64,000 nucleotides of DNA, taken from assembly GCF_000204195.1 (NCBI RefSeq), contig NZ_AFBG01000024.1:1-64000 (forward strand), read 5' to 3'. Position 1 is the stretch's first letter. Each line of letters begins with the position of its first letter. This DNA comes from Acidovorax radicis N35 (GTDB lineage Bacteria; Pseudomonadota; Gammaproteobacteria; Burkholderiales; Burkholderiaceae_C). The translations under genes and the position numbers were made by a program. Below the pieces are notes generated by a model. That model made no database searches. It was not told the origin of the DNA and was given only the letters and a program-made list of their open reading frames with translations. Positions 34,792-43,836 of this stretch are shown in pieces.

Positions 34792-36024
34792 ATGCCCGCT
34801 TTTTCCTTTGAAGCCCTGGACGCCCAGGGCCAGACCCGCAAGGGCCTCATGGAGGCCGACACCGCCAAGGCCGCGCGCAGCCTGCTGCGGGCCCAGGCGC
34901 TGGTGCCGCTGGCCGTGGAGCTGGTGCAGACCGGCCAGTCGCTGGATGGCCGCTCGGCCAGCCTCGGCCAGCGCCTGTTCACCCGGCCCGTGTTCAGCGC
35001 CACGGCCCTGTCGATCTGGACGCGGCAGATTGCCGGGCTCGTGTCGTCTGGCCTCCCACTGGAACGCGCCCTCACAGCGCTTTCCGAAGAATCTGACGAC
35101 GAACGCCAGCGCCATCTGGTCGCCGCGCTGCGTGCCGAGGTCAATGCGGGGGCCACGTTTGCGCGCGCCCTGTCGCAGCACCCGCGCGAGTTTTCCGACA
35201 TCTACTGCGCCGTGATCGGCGCGGGCGAGCACAGCGGCAATCTGGGCCTGGTGCTGGAGCGTCTGGCCGACGACCTCGAAGAACGCCAGGCGCTCAAGGC
35301 CAAGTTGGTGGGCGCTGCGCTTTATCCCGCCATCGTGACCATCGTGGCCATCGTGATCGTGCTGTTCCTTGTGGGCTACGTGGTGCCCCAGGTGGCCAGC
35401 GTGTTTGCAGGCACCAAGCGCGCGCTGCCTTTCCTGACGGTAGCCATGCTGGGCATCAGCGCTTTTGTGCGCAGCTATGGTTTGATGATGCTGATTGCTT
35501 TTGTTTTGATAGCTTTCGGCACGCGCTGGGCGCTCACCATCGGCCACATTCGCGAAAAATTCGATGCCGCCTGGCTCAACCTGCCGCTGGTGGGCAAGCT
35601 GGCGCGCGGCTACAACGCAGCGCGTTTTGCGGGCACCTTGGCCATGCTGGCAGGTGCGGGCGTGCCCATCCTCAAGGCCCTGCAGGCCGCCGCCGAAACA
35701 CTGAACAACCGCGCACTGCGCGCCGACGCGCTGGAGGCGCTGGTGCTGGTGCGCGAAGGCGCGCCCCTGGCCTCGGCGCTGGCGCAGAAAAAGCGCTTCC
35801 CCGGCCTGCTGTCGATGTTTGCGCGCCTGGGCGAGCAAACCGGGCAGTTGCCGGTGATGCTGCAGCGTGCCGCCCGGCAGCTTTCCACCGAGGTGCAGCG
35901 CCGCGCCATGGCGCTGGCCACCATCCTGGAGCCTTTGCTCATCGTCGGCATGGGCATGATCGTGATGCTGATCGTGCTGGCCGTGCTGCTGCCCATCATC
36001 CAACTCAACCAGTTCGTGAAGTGA
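34792..36024 (+). CDS. Type II secretion/type IV pilus inner-membrane protein GspF/PilC-like
   Basis: 410 aa. Two GspF domains, with start MPAFSFEALDAQGQTRKGLME typical of GspF, YPAIVTIVAIVIVLFLVGYVVPQV as a transmembrane pair, GEQTGQLPVMLQ and a final hydrophobic helix (LIVGMGMIVMLIVLAVLLPII). It anchors the secretion platform with the ATPase. No other secretion genes are adjacent, so it is detached from its operon. A partial repeat-like segment lies at 35488-35530. It is closer to GspF than PilC by its first residues. Confidence 0.85.
   Translation: MPAFSFEALDAQGQTRKGLMEADTAKAARSLLRAQALVPLAVELVQTGQSLDGRSASLGQRLFTRPVFSATALSIWTRQIAGLVSSGLPLERALTALSEESDDERQRHLVAALRAEVNAGATFARALSQHPREFSDIYCAVIGAGEHSGNLGLVLERLADDLEERQALKAKLVGAALYPAIVTIVAIVIVLFLVGYVVPQVASVFAGTKRALPFLTVAMLGISAFVRSYGLMMLIAFVLIAFGTRWALTIGHIREKFDAAWLNLPLVGKLARGYNAARFAGTLAMLAGAGVPILKALQAAAETLNNRALRADALEALVLVREGAPLASALAQKKRFPGLLSMFARLGEQTGQLPVMLQRAARQLSTEVQRRAMALATILEPLLIVGMGMIVMLIVLAVLLPIIQLNQFVK
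35488..35530. repeat. Possible partial copy of the dispersed repeat in the gspF-like gene
   Basis: GATTGCTTTTGTTTTGATAG, then CTTTCGGCACGCGC, resembles the TTTTGATAGCT...GCGC half of the family. In frame. Weak. Confidence 0.3.
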
Positions 36025-36028
36025 CTCT

Positions 36029-36961
36029 ATGGCCGTGACCCTGGACGACAAGCTGGTGGTGGCGATCTCTTCGCGGGCGCTGTTCAACTTCGAGGAAGAA
36101 AACCGCGTCTTCGAGCACGAGAGCGATGACCGAGCCTATGTGGATCTGCAGCGCCAGCGCCTCGACGTGCCCGCCGCACCTGGCGTGGCGTTCTCGCTGG
36201 TGCGCAAGCTGCTCGCCTTCAACACCTCGGAGCACCAGCGGGTGGAGGTGGTGCTGCTCTCGCGCAATGACCCGGTCAGTGGCATGCGCGTGTTCCGCTC
36301 CTGCAACGCCCATGGGCTACCGACCATCCAGCGCGGCGTGTTCACCCAGGGGCGCGACCCTTTTCGCTATCTGCGTCCCCTGGGCGCACACCTGTTCCTG
36401 TCGGCCAACGAGGCCGATGTGCGCGAGGCACTGCACCTGGGCTACCCCGCCGCGCGGGTGATCACCGAATCGGTGCGGGCCGGCGACGCGAACCCGCAGG
36501 AAGTGCGCATTGCCTTTGACGGCGACGCCGTGCTGTTCTCCGACGAGGCCGAGCGGGTGTACCAGGCCGAAGGTCTGGCCGCCTTCCAGCAGCACGAGAC
36601 CGACAAGGCCGCCCTGCCCCTGCCCGATGGCCCGTTCAAGCCCCTGCTGGCGGCGCTGCACCGGCTGCAATCCGCCGGTGAGGCCGGGGGCACCACCGGC
36701 ATGCGCATCCGCACGGCCCTGGTCACGGCGCGCAGCGCCCCCGCGCACGAACGCGCGATCCGCACGCTGATGGACTGGAACATCGACGTGGATGAAGCCA
36801 TGTTCCTGGGCGGCTTGCCCAAGGGCGAATTCCTGCGCGAGTTCGAACCCGACTTTTTCTTCGACGACCAGACGGGCCATGTGACCTCGGCGGCCCGCCA
36901 TGTCCCTGCTGGGCATGTGAACAGTGGCATCTCCAACCCCCTGCGCCCTGCAGGCGGGTAA
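36029..36961 (+). CDS. Cytosolic 5'-nucleotidase (cN-I-type family)
   Basis: 310 aa, member of the bacterial 5'-nucleotidase family (PF06189). It starts 4 bases after the gspF-like stop. Key segments: LVVAISSRALFNFEEENRVF (HAD-like start), AFDGDAVLFSDEAERVY, and DVDEAMFLGGLPKGEFLREFEPDFFFDDQ near the C-terminus (acidic metal motif). It dephosphorylates nucleoside monophosphates. Tight spacing makes transcription together with the gspF-like gene likely. Confidence 0.85.
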   Translation: MAVTLDDKLVVAISSRALFNFEEENRVFEHESDDRAYVDLQRQRLDVPAAPGVAFSLVRKLLAFNTSEHQRVEVVLLSRNDPVSGMRVFRSCNAHGLPTIQRGVFTQGRDPFRYLRPLGAHLFLSANEADVREALHLGYPAARVITESVRAGDANPQEVRIAFDGDAVLFSDEAERVYQAEGLAAFQQHETDKAALPLPDGPFKPLLAALHRLQSAGEAGGTTGMRIRTALVTARSAPAHERAIRTLMDWNIDVDEAMFLGGLPKGEFLREFEPDFFFDDQTGHVTSAARHVPAGHVNSGISNPLRPAGG

Positions 36962-37107
36962 ACCGGCGCCGAACGCGGGCCTGCGTTTCTGCGAAAAGTT
37001 CTGCAAACCCCTGCAACACCGGGTGAAAGGTGCAAAGCTTGGGTTGCATTCCGCCCGCGCACGCTCAACTGTGCCAACATCGTCGCCAGTCCACAAAGGA
37101 GCCTGTT

Positions 37108-37485
37108 TTGCGCATCAGATTTTCCCTGGCGGTGAGCGCCATGGCGGCAGCCTTGGGCAGCGCCGCACTGGCCACACCTCCTGCCGCTGCGCCGGTACCA
37201 CCTGCCGTCAGCGCCCCGGCAGAGTCACAGGCGGCCCTGAGCAAGGGAGAGATCAAGGCCATGCGCGAATTCAAGATGCTGGACTTCAATGGGGATGGAA
37301 AGCTCAGCCGCACCGAGGTCAAGCTCTTTCCCCGTCTGGCCGCCGCGTTCGACGATGCAGACACGGACAAGGATGGCTATGTGTCGTACGAGGAAGTGCG
37401 GACCTTTGCCGCCAAGTACCGCGCGGAGCGGGAGCACCAGCGGGCGGCCCAGGCAACGGCTCCCGCCTCATCGCCCCGGCCTTGA
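37108..37485 (+). CDS. Exported EF-hand protein
   Basis: 125 aa from a TTG codon: AAGGAG stands seven bases before TTGCGCATC, and an upstream ATG in frame has no ribosome-binding site. A signal peptide (RIRFSLAVSAMAAALGSAALA) is followed by a Pro/Ala linker and a pair of EF-hand loops, DFNGDGKLSRTE and DTDKDGYVSYEE, with complete calcium-binding positions. A Pro/Ser tail closes the protein. Likely a periplasmic calcium-binding protein of unknown role. Confidence 0.75.
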   Translation: MRIRFSLAVSAMAAALGSAALATPPAAAPVPPAVSAPAESQAALSKGEIKAMREFKMLDFNGDGKLSRTEVKLFPRLAAAFDDADTDKDGYVSYEEVRTFAAKYRAEREHQRAAQATAPASSPRP

Positions 37486-37511
37486 CGCCGGAAATGCCGC
37501 AAAAAATGGAT

Positions 37512-37562
37512 GAAATTTGGCCTCAGCGCTTATCTGAATTGCGCCAATAGCTATTATTTCAG
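37512..37562. repeat. Dispersed palindromic repeat, copy g
   Basis: AAATTTGGCCTCAGCGCTTA, TCTGAATTGCGCCAATAGCT, then ATTATTT. It lies between the EF-hand gene and the convergent unknown gene at 37574-38074. Confidence 0.65.
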
Positions 37563-37573
37563 TAGCACGCCCT

Positions 37574-38074
37574 TCACAAACCGCCTGTGCGCTTGATCTT
37601 GGGGTCCGAGTAGGTCAGCGGCTCATTCTTGACCTGCTGGGCCATGCGCTCCTGCAGGGTCATCTTGTTGATGTCTTGCGCCACCTCCACCGCACTGCCG
37701 CTGGCCCGCCACATCGACTGGATCAGCTCCAGCAGTTGTTTGTAGATGGGCTCCTTGGGCGGCTCTGGCGGCTCCTCGACGGTGTCCTTTTTCTTGACCT
37801 CGGTCCAGTCCCGGTTTGCCACGTCGGGCGCGGAGGGCTTGTCGGGCTCGCGCACGATGGCGCCCTCCCCCAGCCGGTCCATGGATTCGACGGGGTTGGA
37901 TGCATTGATGGGCCGCACCGGCGGCGCGCCAGAGGCGCCAGTGGAATACAAATCAGCGCCCTGAGGACGCCAACTCGGCGATCGGTCGACAGGTGGCATT
38001 TGCATGGCAGTGGCCCCAATGGTTGATAGATGTGCTCGGAGTTCAGAGGCTTTTTCGCCTTCTTCGTAATTCAT
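37574..38074 (-). CDS. Proline-rich protein of unknown function
   Basis: 166 aa. No signal peptide and no membrane helix. The first two-thirds are Pro/Ala/Ser-rich and probably disordered; a KKKDTVEEPPEPPKEP stretch is followed by a helical C-terminal segment (YKQLLELIQSMWRASGSAVE...MTLQERMAQQVKNEP). No recognised family. Two direct repeats of CCTAAATTTC occur just upstream of its start. Confidence 0.55.
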   Translation of the reverse strand: MNYEEGEKASELRAHLSTIGATAMQMPPVDRSPSWRPQGADLYSTGASGAPPVRPINASNPVESMDRLGEGAIVREPDKPSAPDVANRDWTEVKKKDTVEEPPEPPKEPIYKQLLELIQSMWRASGSAVEVAQDINKMTLQERMAQQVKNEPLTYSDPKIKRTGGL

Positions 38075-38091
38075 TACGGCAAAAAGAAGGG

Positions 38092-38130
38092 GAAATTTAG
38101 GTCTTTTTCACCGATTGGCCGAAATTTAGG
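38092..38130 (-). promoter_or_regulatory. Paired direct repeat upstream of the proline-rich gene
   Basis: CCTAAATTTC occurs twice (38101-38092 and 38130-38121 on the minus strand), with a 29-bp period, 17-55 bases before the start codon. This could be a protein-binding site or promoter element; I cannot identify a regulator. Confidence 0.35.
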
Positions 38131-38383
38131 GTTTTCCCTAGTCTTTGTCACGCCCTGGCGAGCGCCGGCGCAATAGACAGACACCCACCCCGCCCCCTGC
38201 CTGTCACTGACACTTGGCTCGAAACAGCTGGACCGCCAGTGAAGCGGGCGCGGCGTGGCCTGGCACCACGGTGGCACCTGTTGATGAAACCTCAGGGGAA
38301 GGCCCGCGCCGGGCCAGCGGCTCAGAGGCGGAGAGTTTTTTAGCCGAGCCCGAAAGGCGCGCGAAAACGCCTCGGATCTAGGC

Positions 38384-38423
38384 GCAAAGCACAGCCATAG
38401 CTCGGGCTATGGCGAGCATTTGC
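38384..38423. repeat. Strong palindromic hairpin
   Basis: Left arm GCAAAGCACAGCCATAGC, right arm GCTATGGCGAGCATTTGC, loop TCGG. The inner 7 bp (CCATAGC/GCTATGG) are perfect; the outer GCAAA/TTTGC pair as well. A structurally similar hairpin occurs inside the MITE-like element at 19407-19590. Confidence 0.6.
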
Positions 38424-38483
38424 AACGACGAGCCGGGGCTTTTTGGCGTGCAAGGCCGGCATGGATACAAGGCTCTCAGCCTC

Positions 38484-38978
38484 TCAGAGGAAGCGTTCCA
38501 GCAGCCGGCGCGAATGCCGGTCCAGGGCCGTGGTGTCCTTGACACGGAACTGCACGCCGTCGCCCCCGGCGATCAGCAGCCGGGTGCGCCCGCCCAGGCG
38601 GCGGATGTCCTCTTCGGCCTTGAGGACGAGGCTGGCGGGCCCACGGTCAGTCTCCACCTGCCAAGTGCTGGGGGTCGAGAAACTCGACACTGCAATGATT
38701 TTTTCGATAGTGGGCACAAACTCTCGCACTTCCAGCTCTTCCTCGATCAGCTGGCGTGCAGTGGTTTCCAGCTGGTCCAACCGGTCAATCCACAGCAGTT
38801 CATGGCCGTCGGAGCCGATCAGCGAGAGCCCATCGGCTGGCGCGGCGATGGGAAAAGCCCGCACGGGCGTGACCCCTTCGTGGGCTGTGCCGTCGAGCGT
38901 CAGGACCAGCCGGCCGTGGGGATTGCGCGCCAGCGTGAATGCGGGCAGCGATTGCAAAAGCGAGGAAGTGGAGTTCAT
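38484..38978 (-). CDS. DUF1854 protein, cyanophycin-locus associated
   Basis: 164 aa from MNSTSSLLQSLPAF. A GTG nine codons upstream (39005) overlaps the ABC transporter stop (GTGA) and is an alternative start. It contains FTLARNPHGRLVLTL, GVTPVRAFPIAAPADGLSLI, GHELLWIDRLDQL and KIIAVSSFSTPSTWQVETDRG. This family is annotated in databases as associated with cyanophycin metabolism, by its neighbourhood. It is co-transcribed with the ABC transporter, divergent from the cphA genes. Biochemical role unknown. Confidence 0.8.
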   Translation of the reverse strand: MNSTSSLLQSLPAFTLARNPHGRLVLTLDGTAHEGVTPVRAFPIAAPADGLSLIGSDGHELLWIDRLDQLETTARQLIEEELEVREFVPTIEKIIAVSSFSTPSTWQVETDRGPASLVLKAEEDIRRLGGRTRLLIAGGDGVQFRVKDTTALDRHSRRLLERFL

Positions 38979-39001
38979 GGCAGTTTCCAGCAATGCGGTT
39001 G

Positions 39002-41308
39002 TCACGGATTGCCAGCCGGGTGGGCGGGGTGCAGCAAGCCGCTGTCGATGATGACGCCTGCGGCCTGCGCGTCTTCTTCGGCCCGGCGGGCCTGGGCTTC
39101 GTACAGCCGCCAGTAGGCACCCTGCTTTTCCATGAGTTCGTCGTGGGGACCCACTTCCACCACCTCGCCCCGGTCCATCACTACCAACCGGTCGGCCTTG
39201 CGCAGGGTGGACAGGCGGTGGGCAATGGCAATGGTGGTGCGACCCTGCACCAGGTTGTCCAGGGCCTTCTGGATTTCCTTTTCTGTTTCGGTATCCACGG
39301 CGGAGGTGGCTTCGTCCAGGATCAGGATGCGCGGGTCGATCAGCAGCGCACGGGCGATGCTGATGCGCTGGCGTTCGCCGCCCGACAGCCCCTGGCCACG
39401 TTCACCCACCAACGAGTCGTAGCCATGGGGCAGGCGCAGGATGAATTCGTGCGCGTGGGCGGCGCGGGCTGCCGCCACGATCTCTTCGCGCGTGGCTTCG
39501 GGCTTGCCGTAGGCGATGTTCTCGGCAATGGTGCCGAAGAACAGGAAGGGCTCCTGCAGCACCAGGCCGATGTGGCGGCGGTAGTCGGCCACCGCAAAGC
39601 GGCGGATGTCGATGCCATCCACCTGGATCGAGCCATCACTCACGTCGTAGAAGCGGCTGATCAGGTTGACCAGCGTGCTCTTGCCGGAGCCGCTGTGGCC
39701 CACCAGGCCAATCATCTCGCCGGGGCGGATATCCAGGTCCAGCCCCTTGATGACCGCACGGCTGCCATAGCGGAAACCCACGCCCTGCATGGTGATCGCG
39801 CCCTGCACCTTGTCCACCTTCACCGGCTGGGCCGGATCCGGCACGTTGCTCACGTGGTCCAGGATGTCGAAGATGCGCTTGGCACCTGCGGCCGCCTTCT
39901 GCGTGACCGAGACGATGCGGCTCATGGAGTCAAGCCGGCTGTAGAAACGCCCGATGTAGGCGATGAAGGCGGTGAGCACACCCACCGTGATCTGGTTGCG
40001 CGACACCAGCCAGATGCCGAAGCCCCAGACCACGAGCAGGCCGATTTCGGTGAGCAGCGACACCGTGGGGGTGAACAGCGACCAGGTCTTGTTGAGCTTG
40101 TCGTTCACTTCCAGGTTGTGCTGGTTGGCATCGCGAAAGCGCTGGGCCTCGCGCTTTTCCTGGGCGAAGGCCTTGACCACGCGGATGCCGGGGATGGTGT
40201 CGGCCAGCACGTTGGTCACCTCGGACCAGACGCGGTCGATCTTCTCGAAGCCGGTGCGCAGGCGGTCGCGCACAGTGTGGATCATCCAGGCGATGAAGGG
40301 CAGCGGCACCAGGGTCACCAGCGCCAGCCAGGGGTTGATGGAGAACAGGATGGCCGCCGTCATCATGATCATGAGCACGTCGGTCACGAAATCCAGGGCA
40401 TGCAACGAAAGGAAAACGTTGATGCGGTCCGTCTCCGAGCCGATGCGCGCCATGAGGTCGCCCGTGCGCTTGCCGCCGAAATAGTCGAGCGACAGGCGCA
40501 GCAGGTGCTCGTAGGTGGTGGTGCGCAGGTCGGCTCCGATGCGCTCGGACACCAGCGCCAGGATGTAGGTGCGCGCCCAGGAGAGGCCCCAGGCCGCCAG
40601 GGCCGACGCCAGCAGGCCACTGAGGTACAGCAGCACCAGGCCAGGCTCGATCTGCTTGCCGTTCTGGAACGGGATCAGGATGTCGTCCATCAGCGGGATG
40701 GTGAGGTAGGGTGGCACCAGCGTGGCCGCCGTGGAGGCCAGGGTCAGTGCAAAACCGGCCGCCAATTGCTTGCGGTAGGGCCGGGCAAAGCGCCACAGGC
40801 GCAGCAGCACCCAGGTGGAGGTCTGTGGCGGCTGGGCACGGGCACAGGCCGGGCATTCATCGGTATCAGGCGGCAGGGGGGTATGGCAGGTGGGGCAGGC
40901 GGGTTCGTCAGCCTCGTCCTCGGCGCCGTTGTCACCCCGGGCGCTTTGCTGCTCGAAGCGCTGCAGCAGGCGCAGTGCCTGGGCATGGTGCGCCAGGGTA
41001 AAGCGCCACAGGGCCAACCGGGCCTGCGGGCCGTGCAACTCCAGTGAGCCCACACCGCCATGGTCCTGGAGCTTGAGCGCCAGGCCGTCGCCCAGAGGCC
41101 AGCTGTGCCAGACCGTGGTGCCCGGATCGCAGGCCAGCAGGCGCTCAGACGTCACCACCACCCAGCCTGTCGCAAAACGCAGTGCGGTGCTCAGGTCAAC
41201 CTGAAGCGCTGCCAGTACGTTCTCTTTGGAGGCGAGCATGGCCCGCAAATCGCCCCCCAGAGGGCCAGAAAAGACACCCGAGGCGTCCACAGAATGGTGA
41301 TGTTGCAT
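39002..41308 (-). CDS. ABC transporter (permease-ATPase fusion), cyanophycin-locus associated
   Basis: 768 aa. An N-terminal soluble domain (about 1-130) precedes a four-Cys zinc ribbon (CPTCHTPLPPDTDECPAC, about residues 137-155). An exporter-type transmembrane domain (about 175-470) and an ATPase domain follow, with Walker A GHSGSGKST (near 540), signature LSGGERQR and Walker B ILILDEATSA. The N-terminal extension plus zinc ribbon is unusual for exporters of this class. Neighbouring DUF1854 and divergent cphA genes link it to cyanophycin. Substrate is unknown; a dipeptide or small-peptide exporter is possible. Confidence 0.85.
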   Translation of the reverse strand: MQHHHSVDASGVFSGPLGGDLRAMLASKENVLAALQVDLSTALRFATGWVVVTSERLLACDPGTTVWHSWPLGDGLALKLQDHGGVGSLELHGPQARLALWRFTLAHHAQALRLLQRFEQQSARGDNGAEDEADEPACPTCHTPLPPDTDECPACARAQPPQTSTWVLLRLWRFARPYRKQLAAGFALTLASTAATLVPPYLTIPLMDDILIPFQNGKQIEPGLVLLYLSGLLASALAAWGLSWARTYILALVSERIGADLRTTTYEHLLRLSLDYFGGKRTGDLMARIGSETDRINVFLSLHALDFVTDVLMIMMTAAILFSINPWLALVTLVPLPFIAWMIHTVRDRLRTGFEKIDRVWSEVTNVLADTIPGIRVVKAFAQEKREAQRFRDANQHNLEVNDKLNKTWSLFTPTVSLLTEIGLLVVWGFGIWLVSRNQITVGVLTAFIAYIGRFYSRLDSMSRIVSVTQKAAAGAKRIFDILDHVSNVPDPAQPVKVDKVQGAITMQGVGFRYGSRAVIKGLDLDIRPGEMIGLVGHSGSGKSTLVNLISRFYDVSDGSIQVDGIDIRRFAVADYRRHIGLVLQEPFLFFGTIAENIAYGKPEATREEIVAAARAAHAHEFILRLPHGYDSLVGERGQGLSGGERQRISIARALLIDPRILILDEATSAVDTETEKEIQKALDNLVQGRTTIAIAHRLSTLRKADRLVVMDRGEVVEVGPHDELMEKQGAYWRLYEAQARRAEEDAQAAGVIIDSGLLHPAHPAGNP

Positions 41309-41554
41309 TTTTGGTTGGTATTTTCGCCCCCGGCTGCCTGCGGTGACCGATCTCGCGAAAGCGCGAATTCTCCCCGATACTGCATGCCACTGTGCGACGG
41401 CATCCTCATTTAACGCCTCTGGCGCTCATTTGGCTGACACTGCGCGCAGCCCCCGGACTGGAGCACAATCCTCGTCCACAAAAGTTTCCTTTCACAGTTT
41501 CTTCCTCTCCCGCATAGCCCTTACCCGGCCGGACAACCACACCCGCTGCAATCC

Positions 41555-43759
41555 ATGGCGAAACTCAACGACATCCAACTGCTTCGCATCAACTACCTGC
41601 GCGGTCCCAATATCTGGACCTATCGGCCTGTACTGGAAGTCTGGCTGGACCTGGGAGAGCTGGAGGACCACCCCTCCAACACCCTTCCGGGTTTCAACGA
41701 CCGGCTCACCGCCTGGCTGCCCGCGCTGATCGAACACCACTGCGGCGTGGGCGAGCGCGGCGGTTTCCTGCAGCGGCTGCAGGAAGGCACCTGGTGTGGC
41801 CATGTGCTGGAGCACATCGTGATCGAGCTGCTCAACCTGGCGGGCATGCCCACCGGTTTCGGGCAGACGCGCAGCACCAGCCAGCGCGGCGTCTACCGCA
41901 TGGTGTTCCGTGCCCGCGACGAGAGTGTGGCGCGCGTGGCGCTCGCCCAGGGCCATGCGCTCATCATGGCGGCCATCAACGACGAGCCCTTCGACGTGCA
42001 GGCCGCCGTGGCCCGCGTGCGCACCGAAGTGGACGACCAGTACCTCGGCCCCAGCACCGCCTGCATCGTGACAGCCGCCACCGACCGTGGCATCCCCCAC
42101 ATCCGCCTGAATGATGGCAACCTGGTGCAGCTGGGCTACGGCGCCAGCCAGCGCCGCATCTGGACGGCGGAGACCGAATTCACCAGCGCCATCGCCGAAG
42201 GCATTGCCAGCGACAAGGACCTGACCAAGGGCCTGCTCAAGTCGTGTGGCGTCCCGATCCCCGAAGGCCAGGTGGTCAACAGCCCTGAGGAAGCCTGGGA
42301 GGCCGCACAGGACGTCGGTCTGCCCGTGGTGGTCAAGCCCTCGGACGGCAACCACGGCCGGGGCGTGACCCTGGACCTGCGCAAGAAGGAAGACATCGAA
42401 GCCGCCTACCACGTGGCTTACCCCGAGGGCAGCGACGTGATGGTCGAGCGCTTCATCCCCGGCGACGAGCATCGCCTGCTGGTGGTGGGCGGCAAAGTGG
42501 TTGCAGCCGCGCGGGGCGAGGTGGTGAGCATCACCGGCAATGGCCGGTCGACCGTCAAGGAACTGATCGACACCCAGCTCAACTCCGACCCGCGCCGCGG
42601 CTACGAAGAAGAGTACCCGCTCGAAATCATCGACATCAAGACCAATGTGACCGTGCAGCTGGAACTCAAGCGCCAGGAGCTTGATGCCGATTCCGTGCCA
42701 GCAGCGGGCCGGAACATCGTGGTGCAGCGCAACGGGAACGTGGCGGTGGATTGCACGGACGACGTGCACCCCGAGGTCGCCTACATCGCCGCCTTGGCCG
42801 CCAAGGTGGTGGGCCTTGATATTGCAGGCATCGACATGGTGGCACTCGATATCTCCAAGCCGCTGCTGGCCCAGGGCGGTGCGATTGTCGAAGTCAATGC
42901 AGGCCCAGGCCTACTGATGCACCTCAAGCCCGCCGTGGGCGCGCCGCGCCCGGTGGGTCAGGCCATTGCAGAACACCTGTTCCCATCGGAAGACGACGCA
43001 GGCCAGGCAGGCCGCATCCCCCTGGTGGGCGTGGCCGGCACGCGCGGCACCTCCACCATCGCCCGCGTAGTGGCCTGGCTGCTGCACCTGAGTGGACACC
43101 ACACGGGCCTGGCCTGCCGCGAAGGGCTTTTCCTGGACCGCCGCTGCGTCGAATCGACCGATTGCGCCCACTGGGAAGCCGCACACCGCTTGCTCATGAA
43201 CAAGATGGTGCAGGCCGCCGTGATCGAAAGCAATGCGCGCACCATCCTGCGCGACGGCCTGGCCTACGACCGCTGCCAGGTGGGTGTGGTCACGGACATG
43301 GACGGTGTGGAAACGCTGGCCGAGTTCGATGTGCATGAGCAGGACCAGATGACCAAGGTGATGCGCACCCAGGTGGACGTGGTGCTGGCCGAAGGCGCGG
43401 CCGTGCTGAATGCCGCAATCCCGCAGGTGGCCGATCTGGCCCCGCTGTCGGATGGCGCCGTCGTGCTGTATGCCCAGGACGCAACCCAGCCCGTGATCGT
43501 GGAACACCGCGCCAAGGACAACGGCCGCGCCGTGGTCGTGAAGAACGGGCGCGTAGTGCTGGCCACCGGCAGTGCCGAACATGTGCTGGGCTCGCTGGCG
43601 GACCTGACCTTTGGCCGCAATGCCGTGGCGCCCGACACCGACGCGCTGCTGGCTGCCATCGGCGCCGCCTGGGCATTGGACATTGCCCCCGACCTCATCG
43701 GCGCGGGCATCAAGACCTTCGAACCCGACCTGCCCGCCCCGGCCGGATTGCCCTCCTGA
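41555..43759 (+). CDS. Cyanophycin synthetase-like protein, short form (CphA2-like)
   Basis: 734 aa, about 125 residues shorter than its neighbour CphA. An N-terminal domain is followed by the ATP-grasp domain with KPSDGNHGRGVTLDL and EVNAGPGLLMHLKP. The Mur-ligase-like part has lost the P-loop lysine: AGTRGTST stands where AGTNGKTT is expected (about residues 493-500), and the C-terminal Mur domain (DYGHNPDA region of CphA) is missing. So only the ATP-grasp site should work. CphA2 enzymes, which polymerise beta-Asp-Arg dipeptides, have the same kind of loss; I infer a CphA2-like role. Confidence 0.8.
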   Translation: MAKLNDIQLLRINYLRGPNIWTYRPVLEVWLDLGELEDHPSNTLPGFNDRLTAWLPALIEHHCGVGERGGFLQRLQEGTWCGHVLEHIVIELLNLAGMPTGFGQTRSTSQRGVYRMVFRARDESVARVALAQGHALIMAAINDEPFDVQAAVARVRTEVDDQYLGPSTACIVTAATDRGIPHIRLNDGNLVQLGYGASQRRIWTAETEFTSAIAEGIASDKDLTKGLLKSCGVPIPEGQVVNSPEEAWEAAQDVGLPVVVKPSDGNHGRGVTLDLRKKEDIEAAYHVAYPEGSDVMVERFIPGDEHRLLVVGGKVVAAARGEVVSITGNGRSTVKELIDTQLNSDPRRGYEEEYPLEIIDIKTNVTVQLELKRQELDADSVPAAGRNIVVQRNGNVAVDCTDDVHPEVAYIAALAAKVVGLDIAGIDMVALDISKPLLAQGGAIVEVNAGPGLLMHLKPAVGAPRPVGQAIAEHLFPSEDDAGQAGRIPLVGVAGTRGTSTIARVVAWLLHLSGHHTGLACREGLFLDRRCVESTDCAHWEAAHRLLMNKMVQAAVIESNARTILRDGLAYDRCQVGVVTDMDGVETLAEFDVHEQDQMTKVMRTQVDVVLAEGAAVLNAAIPQVADLAPLSDGAVVLYAQDATQPVIVEHRAKDNGRAVVVKNGRVVLATGSAEHVLGSLADLTFGRNAVAPDTDALLAAIGAAWALDIAPDLIGAGIKTFEPDLPAPAGLPS

Positions 43760-43836
43760 TCCATCCCGCCAAGCAACGCAAGACTTCGACTGGAACGCGG
43801 CCCGCGAGCCCCGATCGATTACTGAAAGAGACCCCC

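Larger units (their letters stand above)
38075..38483. other. 409-base gap with hairpin element
   Basis: No gene supported. It contains the paired repeat near 38100 and a structured element around 38330-38450. The latter includes a hairpin at 38384-38423 with arms built on GCAAA...GCCATAGC / GCTATGGC...TTTGC. Confidence 0.5.

Noticed and set aside
38939..41047. Plus-strand frame of 702 codons opposite the ABC transporter
   Set aside because: Histidine- and glutamine-rich translation typical of an antisense shadow; no start context.
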